14,881 bases of DNA from JBHIDQ01 sp046760155. GTDB taxonomy: Bacteria; Chloroflexota; Dehalococcoidia; Dehalococcoidales; RBG-16-60-22. Shown here piece after piece: positions 7,382 to 14,480 of this stretch. The translations under genes were made by a program, and so were the position numbers. A model generated the notes under the pieces. It did no database searches, was not told the origin of the DNA, and saw nothing but the letters and a program-made list of their open reading frames with translations. How positions within the stretch are numbered: the stretch's first letter is position 1; each line of letters opens with the position of its first letter. Where the stretch lies: positions 1-14,881 of the forward strand of contig JBHIDQ010000033.1 in the NCBI GenBank assembly GCA_046760155.1, read 5' to 3'.

Positions 7382-7876
7382 TTAACGTTTCTCGGCTGAA
7401 GAAATGTCAAGGTTACTGATGAGCTGGGTTGTGTCCAGCATGTTACCGTGTCCTTTATAGATATTCAAAGTAACAAAAGTTTCGGTTCTCACGATGCTGG
7501 GGATAGCCGAGATTACGTTTTCCATAAAATGGGCGAACTCCCCCGGTGACCTGGTCAGGACGATGGCGACAAATTCATATCTGCCGGTGACATTGGCTAA
7601 ATAACATATATTTTGATTCTGGGCTAATTCTTCTGCCACCGCTCGCAAGTCCGCCAAACGAACCTGCATCCCCACAATGCCCATGAAGCTATAACCCAGC
7701 TTATCCAGCGCCGGAACGGCAGTTATCTTTATAATGCCCTCGCCGACTAGCCTTCTCAGCCGGTTCCGTACCGTACCCTCGGTGACACCCAGCATCTTGG
7801 CCAGGTCCATGTAGTGACGCCGGCCGTCTTTTTGCAGATCCAGTATTAATTTTTGGTCAAGTTTATCTATTTTCAT
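7382..7876 (-). CDS. Lrp/AsnC family transcriptional regulator
   Basis: Full-length 164-residue regulator. The N-terminal winged helix-turn-helix (residues about 4-60, with DLAKMLGVTEGTVRNRLRRL as the recognition region) begins after the typical KIDKLDQKLILDLQKDGR. The C-terminal RAM domain (about 65-145) has LANVTGRYEFVAIV and IPSIVRTETFVTLNIYK. I chose the ATG at 7876-7874 because the family normally starts at this point; no strong Shine-Dalgarno sequence precedes it. A GTG at 7921 is 15 codons longer. The 175 bases upstream, to the feoB stop, contain an AT-rich dyad and a hairpin but no gene and no promoter I can call firmly. Targets are unknown; autoregulation is usual in this family. Confidence 0.9.
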   Translation of the reverse strand: MKIDKLDQKLILDLQKDGRRHYMDLAKMLGVTEGTVRNRLRRLVGEGIIKITAVPALDKLGYSFMGIVGMQVRLADLRAVAEELAQNQNICYLANVTGRYEFVAIVLTRSPGEFAHFMENVISAIPSIVRTETFVTLNIYKGHGNMLDTTQLISNLDISSAEKR

Positions 7877-7899
7877 AAGCCAGTAAGCACCATTCCCTA

Positions 7900-7917
7900 T
7901 AATTTTAGTAGAAATTA
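7900..7917. promoter_or_regulatory. AT-rich dyad upstream of lrp (candidate Lrp-type operator)
   Basis: Six-base arms TAATTT and AAATTA flank TAGTAG, 24 bases upstream of the chosen lrp ATG. Lrp-family regulators bind AT-rich imperfect palindromes and often autoregulate. The arms are low-complexity, so chance is likely enough that this is only a candidate. Confidence 0.25.
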
Positions 7918-8029
7918 CCACAATTTTAACATAATTCAGCGGTTTCTGTAATGGCTGTGGGCAAACAAATGGGGAAAACTTGAGGCACGGCCAAGATATT
8001 GCGTTTTACGTAAGCGACCAAGCTCGCAA

Positions 8030-8057
8030 CTCTGCTTTTTGGGGCGAAAAATCAGAG
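8030..8057 (-). terminator. hairpin across the feoB stop codon (possible weak terminator)
   Basis: On the minus strand CTCTG and TTTTT pair with AAAAA and CAGAG around a CGCCCC loop, with one A/G mismatch in the stem. The structure includes the feoB TGA. No run of T follows it, so an intrinsic terminator is doubtful; it may only be a 3'-end stem. Confidence 0.25.
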
Positions 8058-9809
8058 GATTAAGTTCAATAATCCCCCTACGGAAAGGGCTGCGGTAATC
8101 ATTATCCCGGCCGCTTTAAGCAGCCCCGAAACACCCAGCTCTCTGAGAAGCACGACAAAGGTAGCTATACAGGGGAAAAACATGGCTAAAACGACGCTAC
8201 CAATAACCAGTTGCTCCGCAGTTAGCGCTAAAGGGGCCAGCATGCCTACGGCTACATCTTTACGCAGAAAACCAACAACCAGAGCCACCACTGCCTCTTT
8301 GGGTAGCCCGAGAAGACCGGTCACCACCGGTGCCGTAAAACTAGCGATGACATCAAATACGCCTAGCGTAGAAAGAATACTTATGACCAGAATCGCCGCT
8401 AACATTATGGGAATGGCCTCCCTCAGAAAACCACGAACTCGCACCCATAATTTTTGTAATACGGTTCGCCATAAAGGTAGACGATACGGCGGTATTTCGA
8501 TTAGCAGCTCCGGGCTGAATCCCCTAGCAAACCGATTAAGGATAAATCCCAAAATAATCCACACGATAAATAATGTCCCGTAGACCATAGCCACATACTG
8601 ACCGCCCCGCTGCCCAACCAGACCGAAGACCATTGCCTGTAGCGCAGCACAGGGGACAGCAATCGAGATAAGTGTTACCGCAATAAACCTTTCTCGCCTG
8701 CTTTCCAAAATACGGGTAGCCAAAATAGCCGGTACATTGCAGCCGAGCCCCAGTAGATTCGGGATGATGGCGTAGCCATGCAACCCCAGACGGTGCATGA
8801 TAGTATCCATCAAAATCGCCAATCGCGGCAGATAGCCGATATCCTCAAGCAGACCCAGCATGAGGTAAAAAGAGACAATATAAGGCAGCACCATGGCGAA
8901 TGGAACGTAGAGTCCGGTAGTCAGCAGACCAAGTGATTCAACATAATTGATTTCACCACCAACGAGACTACCGACCAAAACACTGTGCAGAAAACCGGTG
9001 CCACCGAGGAGACTGCTTAAGCCTAATATTACCGGCGTCCATAAATTCTCAAATAGGGGGTCAAAGATATAGCCAATCAGGCTCTCACCAATGAAACGGA
9101 CCACCAGAAAGGCACCCACGAGAACCGCTAAAGCGATAAAACTCCCGGTGAGCGGCTTGACACTGGCATCCTCCAGGCGCTCCAGCCAGGTATGATGACG
9201 ATGGGTGACCTGCTGAACTTGTTCTATGATATTACCAATGGTAACCCAGCGTTCATCATGCTCACTTGGCGCTAATTTAGGTGAAGTGGCGTAAGGGATA
9301 TTCTCGACCAATTCCTTTATTCCCTGTCCGGTGATGGCTACCGTGGGAATAACCGGCACCCCTAGTAGCTCTTCGAGCCGCCCCACATCAATATGGATTC
9401 CCCGATGTCCAACATCGTCCCACATATTCAAAGCTACTATCATCGGGGTCCCCGTTTCCAGCAGTTGCAGAGTTAAATTGAGATTCCTCTCCAGATTAGT
9501 GGCATCAACCACGTTGATAACGATATCCCCGCTCTTAAGCATTCTTAAGGCTATTTCCTCAGCTTCAGAAGTGGGTTCCAAGGTGTACGTACCGGGCACA
9601 TCAATAACTTCAGTTTCCCCTCCTCCCAGCTTCATAAAACCATGCATATAGCTCACCGTGGTACCGGGATAATTAGCTGCGATGACACGTACTCCGGTGA
9701 GACGGGAGAAAACCACGCTCTTGCCCACATTGGGGTTACCCATTAAAAGTATTCGCTTAAGGCCACTTTTTTGACGGATACGCTCCCTTTTCACACCGTG
9801 GCAGGTCAT
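8052..9809 (-). CDS. feoB: ferrous iron transporter FeoB
   Basis: GTP-binding membrane protein that imports Fe(II). The protein is 585 residues. The N-terminal G domain has G1 GNPNVGKS (24-31), G2 threonines in NYPGTTV (Thr50/Thr51), G3 DVPG (70-73) and G4 NMWD (128-131). The membrane part has two Gate repeats with GYLPRLA, GLGCNVPAI (conserved Cys), GFLRKDVAVG and FFPCIAT (second conserved Cys). I chose the ATG at 9809-9807 because GAGG lies six bases upstream; it starts one base after the feoA stop. The N-terminus carries a TCHG pair. It is shorter than E. coli FeoB (about 773), mainly because the helical spacer between the G domain and the first membrane segment is only about 45 residues. 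Last gene of the fur-ftr1-feoA-feoB cluster. Confidence 0.95.
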   Translation of the reverse strand: MTCHGVKRERIRQKSGLKRILLMGNPNVGKSVVFSRLTGVRVIAANYPGTTVSYMHGFMKLGGGETEVIDVPGTYTLEPTSEAEEIALRMLKSGDIVINVVDATNLERNLNLTLQLLETGTPMIVALNMWDDVGHRGIHIDVGRLEELLGVPVIPTVAITGQGIKELVENIPYATSPKLAPSEHDERWVTIGNIIEQVQQVTHRHHTWLERLEDASVKPLTGSFIALAVLVGAFLVVRFIGESLIGYIFDPLFENLWTPVILGLSSLLGGTGFLHSVLVGSLVGGEINYVESLGLLTTGLYVPFAMVLPYIVSFYLMLGLLEDIGYLPRLAILMDTIMHRLGLHGYAIIPNLLGLGCNVPAILATRILESRRERFIAVTLISIAVPCAALQAMVFGLVGQRGGQYVAMVYGTLFIVWIILGFILNRFARGFSPELLIEIPPYRLPLWRTVLQKLWVRVRGFLREAIPIMLAAILVISILSTLGVFDVIASFTAPVVTGLLGLPKEAVVALVVGFLRKDVAVGMLAPLALTAEQLVIGSVVLAMFFPCIATFVVLLRELGVSGLLKAAGIMITAALSVGGLLNLIL

Positions 9810-9810
9810 T

Positions 9811-10068
9811 CTAGGCCTCATCCAATTCAACGATTATCCGCTCAGCCATGCCAAAACCAATCGCCAACCGGGTATTACCCAGCTGCACGGTTACCGGACC
9901 CCGCATCAGCATAGAACTAACTTTGGTTATCTTTTTACCTGACCTGAGCCCCAGCGCGCTCAGGCGATTAACCAACCCCATCCCGCCTTGAATCTCCACT
10001 ACTTTGCCACTACGCCCGGCTGGCATCTGACGCAATGTTACCCGTTTTCTGTCCGACATAAATATCAC
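9811..10068 (-). CDS. feoA: FeoA family protein
   Basis: Small cytoplasmic SH3-like partner of FeoB, needed for ferrous iron uptake in many bacteria. The protein is 85 residues with the FeoA pattern: VTLRQMPAGRSGKVVEI, then LSALGLRSGKKI, then GPVTVQLGNTRLAIGFGMAERI. The start is either the GTG at 10068-10066, with AGGA four bases upstream, or the ATG three codons later at 10059. The gene begins 6 bases after the ftr1 stop, and its stop is one base before the feoB ATG, so expression is coupled on both sides. Confidence 0.92.
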   Translation of the reverse strand: MIFMSDRKRVTLRQMPAGRSGKVVEIQGGMGLVNRLSALGLRSGKKITKVSSMLMRGPVTVQLGNTRLAIGFGMAERIIVELDEA

Positions 10069-10074
10069 ACCATC

Positions 10075-10908
10075 CTAAGCACGACTTTCACTTCCCCGCA
10101 CCACCCTAAAATTAAGGGGACGAAAGTAGATTCCTAGAGCCGCAGCCAGGTAGACAGAGTAGGTCACCACTTCCAGTAAAGATGGATTACCATTATAGCC
10201 GATGATAGCCGTCAGGAACCGCCCGAAGGTTGACCTTTCCGGAAGGACGTGGTTGATGTCCCATATGTGCTCCACTACCGGTGGGATTATCCCAACCTCA
10301 TGGAACTCGTGAATCCCGTGAGCCAGCAGGCCCGCCGCAAACACAATAAGCACCAGACTGGTCACATTGAAGAAAGCCCTTAGATTAAGCCGTGAGGTGC
10401 CTTTATATATACTGTACCCTATGCCTATGGCTATACCCAATCCGAGAAAACCTCCCACGGTAGACAGGACCGGTGAGTCAGTTACCCTGGTCGCCGCAAA
10501 GAGGAAAAGCACCGTCTCAATCCCTTCTCTCACCACCACCACGAAGGCGAGAAGAACTAACCCCAGCGATGAACCGCTAGTAAGCACCGATTGTATCTGG
10601 GCATGCAAATGCGCTTTGATATTAATTGCCTGTTTTCGCATCCAGAATATCATCCAGGTGAGAACACCAGCGGCAACAAACATGGCCAAGCCTTCAAATA
10701 TTTCTTCCGCTTGACCGCTGAACTCCCCGGCCAAAATAAAGATGGCCGCACCCGCAATCAGACTGCCCAACACCGCCAGTGAAACCCCAAGCCAGACCGG
10801 CTTGAAGCCCTGGCGATTGTCAGTTTTGGCCAGATAGGCCAAGATAATCCCGATGATGAGGGCCGCTTCCAGACCCTCTCTCAGTGTGATTAGTAGTGCA
10901 CTCAGCAA
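10075..10908 (-). CDS. FTR1 family high-affinity iron permease
   Basis: Integral membrane protein of the Ftr1/EfeU family, which imports ferric iron (or iron oxidised at the membrane). The protein is 277 residues with about seven hydrophobic segments. It has both diagnostic REGxE motifs: REGLE at 10-14 in the first helix and REGIE at 127-131. GIHEFHEVG near 199-207 is also typical. The TTG start at 10908-10906 is supported by AAAGGAG about 10 bases upstream, and the first residues put the REGLE motif where the family has it. No efeO, efeB or multicopper oxidase partner is visible; instead it lies between fur and feoAB. Confidence 0.93.
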   Translation of the reverse strand: MLSALLITLREGLEAALIIGIILAYLAKTDNRQGFKPVWLGVSLAVLGSLIAGAAIFILAGEFSGQAEEIFEGLAMFVAAGVLTWMIFWMRKQAINIKAHLHAQIQSVLTSGSSLGLVLLAFVVVVREGIETVLFLFAATRVTDSPVLSTVGGFLGLGIAIGIGYSIYKGTSRLNLRAFFNVTSLVLIVFAAGLLAHGIHEFHEVGIIPPVVEHIWDINHVLPERSTFGRFLTAIIGYNGNPSLLEVVTYSVYLAAALGIYFRPLNFRVVRGSESRA

Positions 10909-10959
10909 CAGTTACACTCTCCTTTCTATTTCTCTAATCAGCCTCCTTACCACCGAATA

Positions 10960-10978
10960 CAAATGCCTCTCATTTGCA
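10960..10978. promoter_or_regulatory. Fur-box-like site upstream of ftr1
   Basis: CAAATG and CATTTG flank CCTCT (10960-10976), and the right side CATTTGCA matches the right half of the perfect palindrome upstream of fur. Both sites share the ten bases TCATTTGCAA (10970-10979 and 11456-11465). It lies about 55 bases before the ftr1 start, where an operator could act. No convincing promoter hexamers are seen beside it. Confidence 0.5.
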
Positions 10979-10996
10979 ACAAGTAAGCTAAAAAAA

Positions 10997-11422
10997 TTAT
11001 TTTCGTCTTCTACGGCATTTAGCGCAATAGCCGGTCATCCGAACTTCAGTTTCCATGATGTCAAAGTCTTTAGCTTCCGGGGCTCGCTTTTTCAGATAAC
11101 GGGACAGCGGATAGTTAAATTCAATAACCTTACCACAGCCGAGACAGAGCAGGTGATGATGCTCTGCCGATGGCTTCACTTCATAATGGTGATGATTATC
11201 ATCAAAATGCAGTTCCTCGACCAAATTCGATTCCTTCATCATCTGCAAAGTCCGGTAAACGGTGGACAGACTGAGGCGTGGTTCCTTTCCACGAGCCCGG
11301 CGATAAATTTCATCAGCATCAAGGTGTCCCTGCCCCTGTCGGATAATTTCCATAATTATGGCACGCTGATGAGTAACCCTTTTCCCGATTCGATTCAAAG
11401 CTTTACGACTAGTAGCTAACAT
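10997..11422 (-). CDS. fur: Fur family metalloregulator
   Basis: Metal-responsive repressor, 141 residues. The winged helix comes first (RVTHQRAIIMEII, then LDADEIYRRAR and the recognition helix LSLSTVYRTLQMM at about 51-63). The dimerisation and metal domain follows, with HHHYE (77-81), HHHLLC (88-93), CLGCGK (Cys93, Cys96) and CAKC (Cys133, Cys136), so both the regulatory metal site and the Cys4 structural zinc site are present. The ATG at 11422-11420 has AAAGGG about nine bases upstream. The gene heads the iron uptake cluster, which favours iron over zinc or peroxide as its signal, but Fur, Zur and PerR cannot be told apart for certain by sequence alone. Confidence 0.93.
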   Translation of the reverse strand: MLATSRKALNRIGKRVTHQRAIIMEIIRQGQGHLDADEIYRRARGKEPRLSLSTVYRTLQMMKESNLVEELHFDDNHHHYEVKPSAEHHHLLCLGCGKVIEFNYPLSRYLKKRAPEAKDFDIMETEVRMTGYCAKCRRRRK

Positions 11423-11449
11423 CCTCCATCACCCTTTATTTATTGCTAA

Positions 11450-11464
11450 TGCAAATCATTTGCA
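11450..11464. promoter_or_regulatory. Fur-box-like 7-1-7 perfect palindrome in the fur promoter
   Basis: TGCAAAT-C-ATTTGCA is a perfect 7-1-7 inverted repeat, the same architecture as the classical Fur-family box (TGATAAT-N-ATTATCA), differing at two bases per half-site. It covers the expected transcription start of the fur promoter, the right place for autorepression. Confidence 0.7.
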
Positions 11465-11470
11465 ATAATA

Positions 11471-11500
11471 ATTATAAAAGAAAAAACCTGCTTTTGTCAA
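11471..11500 (-). promoter_or_regulatory. consensus sigma-70 promoter of fur
   Basis: On the minus strand a perfect TTGACA (11500-11495) and a perfect TATAAT (11476-11471) are separated by 18 bases. The start is expected near 11464, at the edge of the Fur-box-like palindrome. The promoter sits in the 108-base gap after the patatin gene. Confidence 0.82.
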
Positions 11501-11530
11501 CTCCTCTTTAAGCTTCCCCTGAATTTAGGG

Positions 11531-12355
11531 CTAACTTAGCGCTTCCAGTTTCCTTTTGATTTCAGGAATGGAACTTTGCGCTGCCAGTTCACCTTGTCGA
11601 ATACACTCTTCGGCATGGTGGAAATCGCCAGCCCCGATGTGCGCCACCTTGGGTTCAATGACGATATCAGCACCCTCCAGATTAGACCTCACTAATGAAG
11701 AAGTGCCCACATATATCGATTGCATTACGATGTGAATGATATTGGGTGCTTTGAAATCCTTCATCCCTTCCTTGGTCACCCGATGAACTCGGTCAGCCAC
11801 GTCCGGTATAACATTCACCGCAATAACAAAGTCGGCTCCCATCCGTTTCGCCAAGTCCACCGGCACCGGGCTCACCAGACCCCCATCAACCAGATACCGG
11901 CCTCCCCTTTTTACCACGGTAAATAATGCCGGAATCGAAATGCTGGCTCTTACCGCCTCGGGAACGGAACCACGGTCAATGACCACCTCTTCACCACTGT
12001 CGATATCAGTAGCCACACAGGCAAAAGGTATTCTTAAATGGCTAAATTTTATGTCACCGCCCATAAATGACGCCAGCAGGTCTTTGATTTTCTTACCTTT
12101 GATTAGTCCCGTCCTGGGCAATGCCGGGTCAATGAAACGGGTTAATTTTTGCTGCGCTAGGTCTATAAGCTGCCTCTTTATCTGACTGGCATCCCTTTCT
12201 CGAGCATAAAGAGAACCAACAATAGCGCCAGCACTGGTACCGACAATAAGGTCTATCGGTATCCCCTCTTTTTCCAGAACAGCTAAAACGCCAATGTGAG
12301 CCAGTCCTCGCACGGCACCACCACCCAATGCCAGACCAACTTTTTTGCTAGACAA
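11531..12355 (-). CDS. patatin-like phospholipase (RssA/NTE type)
   Basis: Serine lipid hydrolase of the patatin fold, 274 residues. The oxyanion-hole motif GGGAVRG (11-17), the nucleophile elbow GTSAG with Ser41, and the catalytic Asp157 in DGG form the complete Ser-Asp dyad. No signal peptide or membrane segment is obvious, so it probably acts in the cytoplasm on lysophospholipids or phospholipids. The TTG at 12355-12353 is supported by AGAGG a few bases upstream and overlaps the end of the DoxX gene by 8 bases. The natural substrate is not readable from sequence. Confidence 0.9.
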   Translation of the reverse strand: MSSKKVGLALGGGAVRGLAHIGVLAVLEKEGIPIDLIVGTSAGAIVGSLYARERDASQIKRQLIDLAQQKLTRFIDPALPRTGLIKGKKIKDLLASFMGGDIKFSHLRIPFACVATDIDSGEEVVIDRGSVPEAVRASISIPALFTVVKRGGRYLVDGGLVSPVPVDLAKRMGADFVIAVNVIPDVADRVHRVTKEGMKDFKAPNIIHIVMQSIYVGTSSLVRSNLEGADIVIEPKVAHIGAGDFHHAEECIRQGELAAQSSIPEIKRKLEALS

Positions 12356-12830
12356 CTTTACCTCTTCTCCAAAACCAGGGGCGGATATCCAAGAACTTTC
12401 TCTGATACCATAGGAGGGTAATCAGTATTAGCGCTAACATTACTATATCTATGTAAAGTGATTGTTGTGTGGAGAGCTTATCCTGAAATAATCTGTCAAA
12501 AATGCCCAGACATCCGCAAGGCTCAAAACCCATTCCATGGGTGATGAACCAGACATTGCTGGCGATGAAGGCAGTAATTAGCAGTGATGTCAAAGCAGCA
12601 ACAAGCTTAGTTGCCAACCCTACAACCAGAAGTGAACCAATGGCGATTTCAACATAGGGAAGCCCGTAGAACAAGAGTCTAGCTTGGTCCAGTGTTAGAA
12701 AGTCGAGAAAGCCCGGAAAGAATGTGTCAAAGAATTCCGCTTGAACCAACAATTTACCTATGCCCGAGATAAGGAAGATTATCCCCAGGATGATACTTGC
12801 TCCTAAGCCTAACCAATGTTTATCACGCAT
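12348..12830 (-). CDS. MauE/DoxX family redox-associated membrane protein
   Basis: A 160-residue membrane protein with four predicted hydrophobic helices (about 8-27, 53-72, 75-97 and 121-143). The first helix ends in SGIGKL, typical of DoxX, and the loop after the third helix carries PCGCLG, the Cys-x-Cys motif of the MauE branch, thought to work with disulfide or thioredoxin-like partners. No such partner gene is visible here. The ATG at 12830-12828 lacks a good ribosome binding site. It follows herA by 39 bases, and its stop overlaps the start of the patatin gene. Function unknown. Confidence 0.8.
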   Translation of the reverse strand: MRDKHWLGLGASIILGIIFLISGIGKLLVQAEFFDTFFPGFLDFLTLDQARLLFYGLPYVEIAIGSLLVVGLATKLVAALTSLLITAFIASNVWFITHGMGFEPCGCLGIFDRLFQDKLSTQQSLYIDIVMLALILITLLWYQRKFLDIRPWFWRRGKVV

Positions 12831-12869
12831 AGCATCATGGAAATTTTGTCAAACCAACCGGTTTTCCCC

Positions 12870-14480
12870 CTATCCCCACAGCTCTTCAATGTCTTTTTCG
12901 ACTTCCCCTTCAAATGCGGCTGACTCACCGGAAGTAAAATCCCGATAAGACTGGGCAGAGCCATACTCCCTCGTCCTGATGACCACTGGCATCGGTACGG
13001 CATGACCAAAGATGAGCGCCTGCTGTCTGGATTCCAGTCTGGCCAGTACTGATTTGAGGGCACCCTTACCCGAGACACCGGCCAGGACACTGTCAATATC
13101 CCGCTCGTTATCCAGAAGACAGGTTATTTTTGTCCCCATCTGAGACATAACCTCAGCATCAATGCCACTGGGACGCTGGTCAATCACCAGGAGAGTAACG
13201 TTATACTTGCGCATTTCACGGGCAATCGTGTCGAAGATGGTCTGTCTGGCTACTTCAGGATTGAGAAAGCGGTGTGCCTCCTCAATGGTTATCACCAGAG
13301 GCGTCGGTTTGGCAATATCTTCACCCATCGCCTTCTCCATCCTGTCCCGATACTGGGCATGGATACGGCGGGTCAGCAAATTCGCCACCAGGATATAAGC
13401 GGTTATATCAGTATAACGGCCAAATTCCAGAACCACGTTGATGCCCCGGTCAAGGTAGTCCAGGATGCGCTTTACCACGTTATCCGTAGCCTGAGGTTCG
13501 ATAAAAGGCAGCCGCCGGATGGTCGCCAGTCCCCGCCGCAAGTTCTGGAAGGTACTCTCGTGTATGTTCAGTTCCCTTAACAGTTCGCTGGTCTCCTCGG
13601 AATCCGGCAGGTCCGAAGCCTGCTGCAACCAGTTTTTGCCAAACTTGCGCCGCAGCTGATAGATCGCTTCCACAGCCGGTTCGGTAAGGTTTAGCGTTTG
13701 ACGCAGCAAAACCGTATCTTCTGGCTCGATCTCATCATAGCCGATTCTGACCACAAAATCGGTGCTCACTTTCCGCCGTCGTGAACTTTCTTCATCAAGG
13801 GTGAAAACGGCTATCTTTGACGGGAAAAGCTGTTTTAACGCCTTTACCGACCGCCCCCCTTCACTCGTCCCCGCCCAGCCATACTCGTTGTGCATATCAA
13901 AGATTAAATTCACCGCCGCGCTCTTCTGCAGCATGCCGATAAGCAGCATCCGGGTGAGAAAAGTCTTCCCCGTGCCGCTTTTGCCAAAGATGCCGTTGGA
14001 GCGCTTCACCAGTTCGGGCAGGTCAAGGCAAATTTTGGTTTCCATGTCCAGCGGCGTGCCAATATAAAATCGTTTTTCATCCTCGCCACCGAACACCAGT
14101 TCGACATCCCGCTGCGATGCCAGATTCACCACCGAGAAGTGGCTGGGCACGGTCTTCACCGGCTGCGGTCCTTCAATCAGACTGGCCACATCGCCAGCGA
14201 TGGTGAGCATGGGTAAAACGTGGAGTGTCCCAAAGGTGCTGGTGCCCGTCAGCACCTCGGCCGTAAAGGAATCCGAGACATCGGGTGGAGTTAGCGTTAA
14301 CTTCGAGTCAATTACCCCCAGGCTGATATCGGTTATCATGCCGAAGAAACGCTGCTTCTGTCCCTCAATGGTGACGTAGCGCCCCACCGCCATATCCTCC
14401 ACCGATACCGGGGCATCCAGCTTGACCTCTACCCCGCTTTCCAATGAACCAGAGACAACAATACCCAATCGGTCAGTCAT
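12870..14480 (-). CDS. herA: HerA-like DNA translocase / ATPase
   Basis: Hexameric FtsK-HerA superfamily ATPase of 536 residues, which works with the NurA nuclease in DNA end processing in archaea and some bacteria. The N-terminal HAS-barrel covers about 1-100. Walker A is GKSGTGKT at 166-173, followed by FDMHNEY at 194-200 (family pattern D-x-H-x-E-Y). Walker B is LVITIEEAH at 395-403 with Glu400/Glu401, and VIDQRP at 432-437 provides the sensor Gln. The C-terminus ends in an acidic helix. The ATG at 14480-14478 has GGGGAGG five bases upstream and overlaps the stop of the preceding gene by 4 bases. The pairing with a NurA-like gene supports a repair role. Confidence 0.9.
   Translation of the reverse strand: MTDRLGIVVSGSLESGVEVKLDAPVSVEDMAVGRYVTIEGQKQRFFGMITDISLGVIDSKLTLTPPDVSDSFTAEVLTGTSTFGTLHVLPMLTIAGDVASLIEGPQPVKTVPSHFSVVNLASQRDVELVFGGEDEKRFYIGTPLDMETKICLDLPELVKRSNGIFGKSGTGKTFLTRMLLIGMLQKSAAVNLIFDMHNEYGWAGTSEGGRSVKALKQLFPSKIAVFTLDEESSRRRKVSTDFVVRIGYDEIEPEDTVLLRQTLNLTEPAVEAIYQLRRKFGKNWLQQASDLPDSEETSELLRELNIHESTFQNLRRGLATIRRLPFIEPQATDNVVKRILDYLDRGINVVLEFGRYTDITAYILVANLLTRRIHAQYRDRMEKAMGEDIAKPTPLVITIEEAHRFLNPEVARQTIFDTIAREMRKYNVTLLVIDQRPSGIDAEVMSQMGTKITCLLDNERDIDSVLAGVSGKGALKSVLARLESRQQALIFGHAVPMPVVIRTREYGSAQSYRDFTSGESAAFEGEVEKDIEELWG

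Noticed and set aside
8182..8583. A 133-codon plus-strand frame inside feoB
   Set aside because: Low-complexity Thr/Ser/Arg-rich translation typical of an antisense shadow of membrane helices.
10853..11419. A 188-codon open frame on the plus strand, antisense to fur and the start of ftr1
   Set aside because: It has no recognisable domain, and the opposite strand encodes a clear Fur protein and the ftr1 start with promoter, ribosome binding sites and conserved motifs.
11517..11530. CCCT/AGGG inverted repeat just after the patatin stop as a terminator
   Set aside because: Four base pairs only and no T tract directly after it.
12831..12869. TTGACA on the minus strand between herA and doxX as a promoter
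   Set aside because: The only -10-like hexamer (TATGCG) is at 15 bases, overlaps the doxX start codon and would leave no leader; a shared transcript with herA is simpler.
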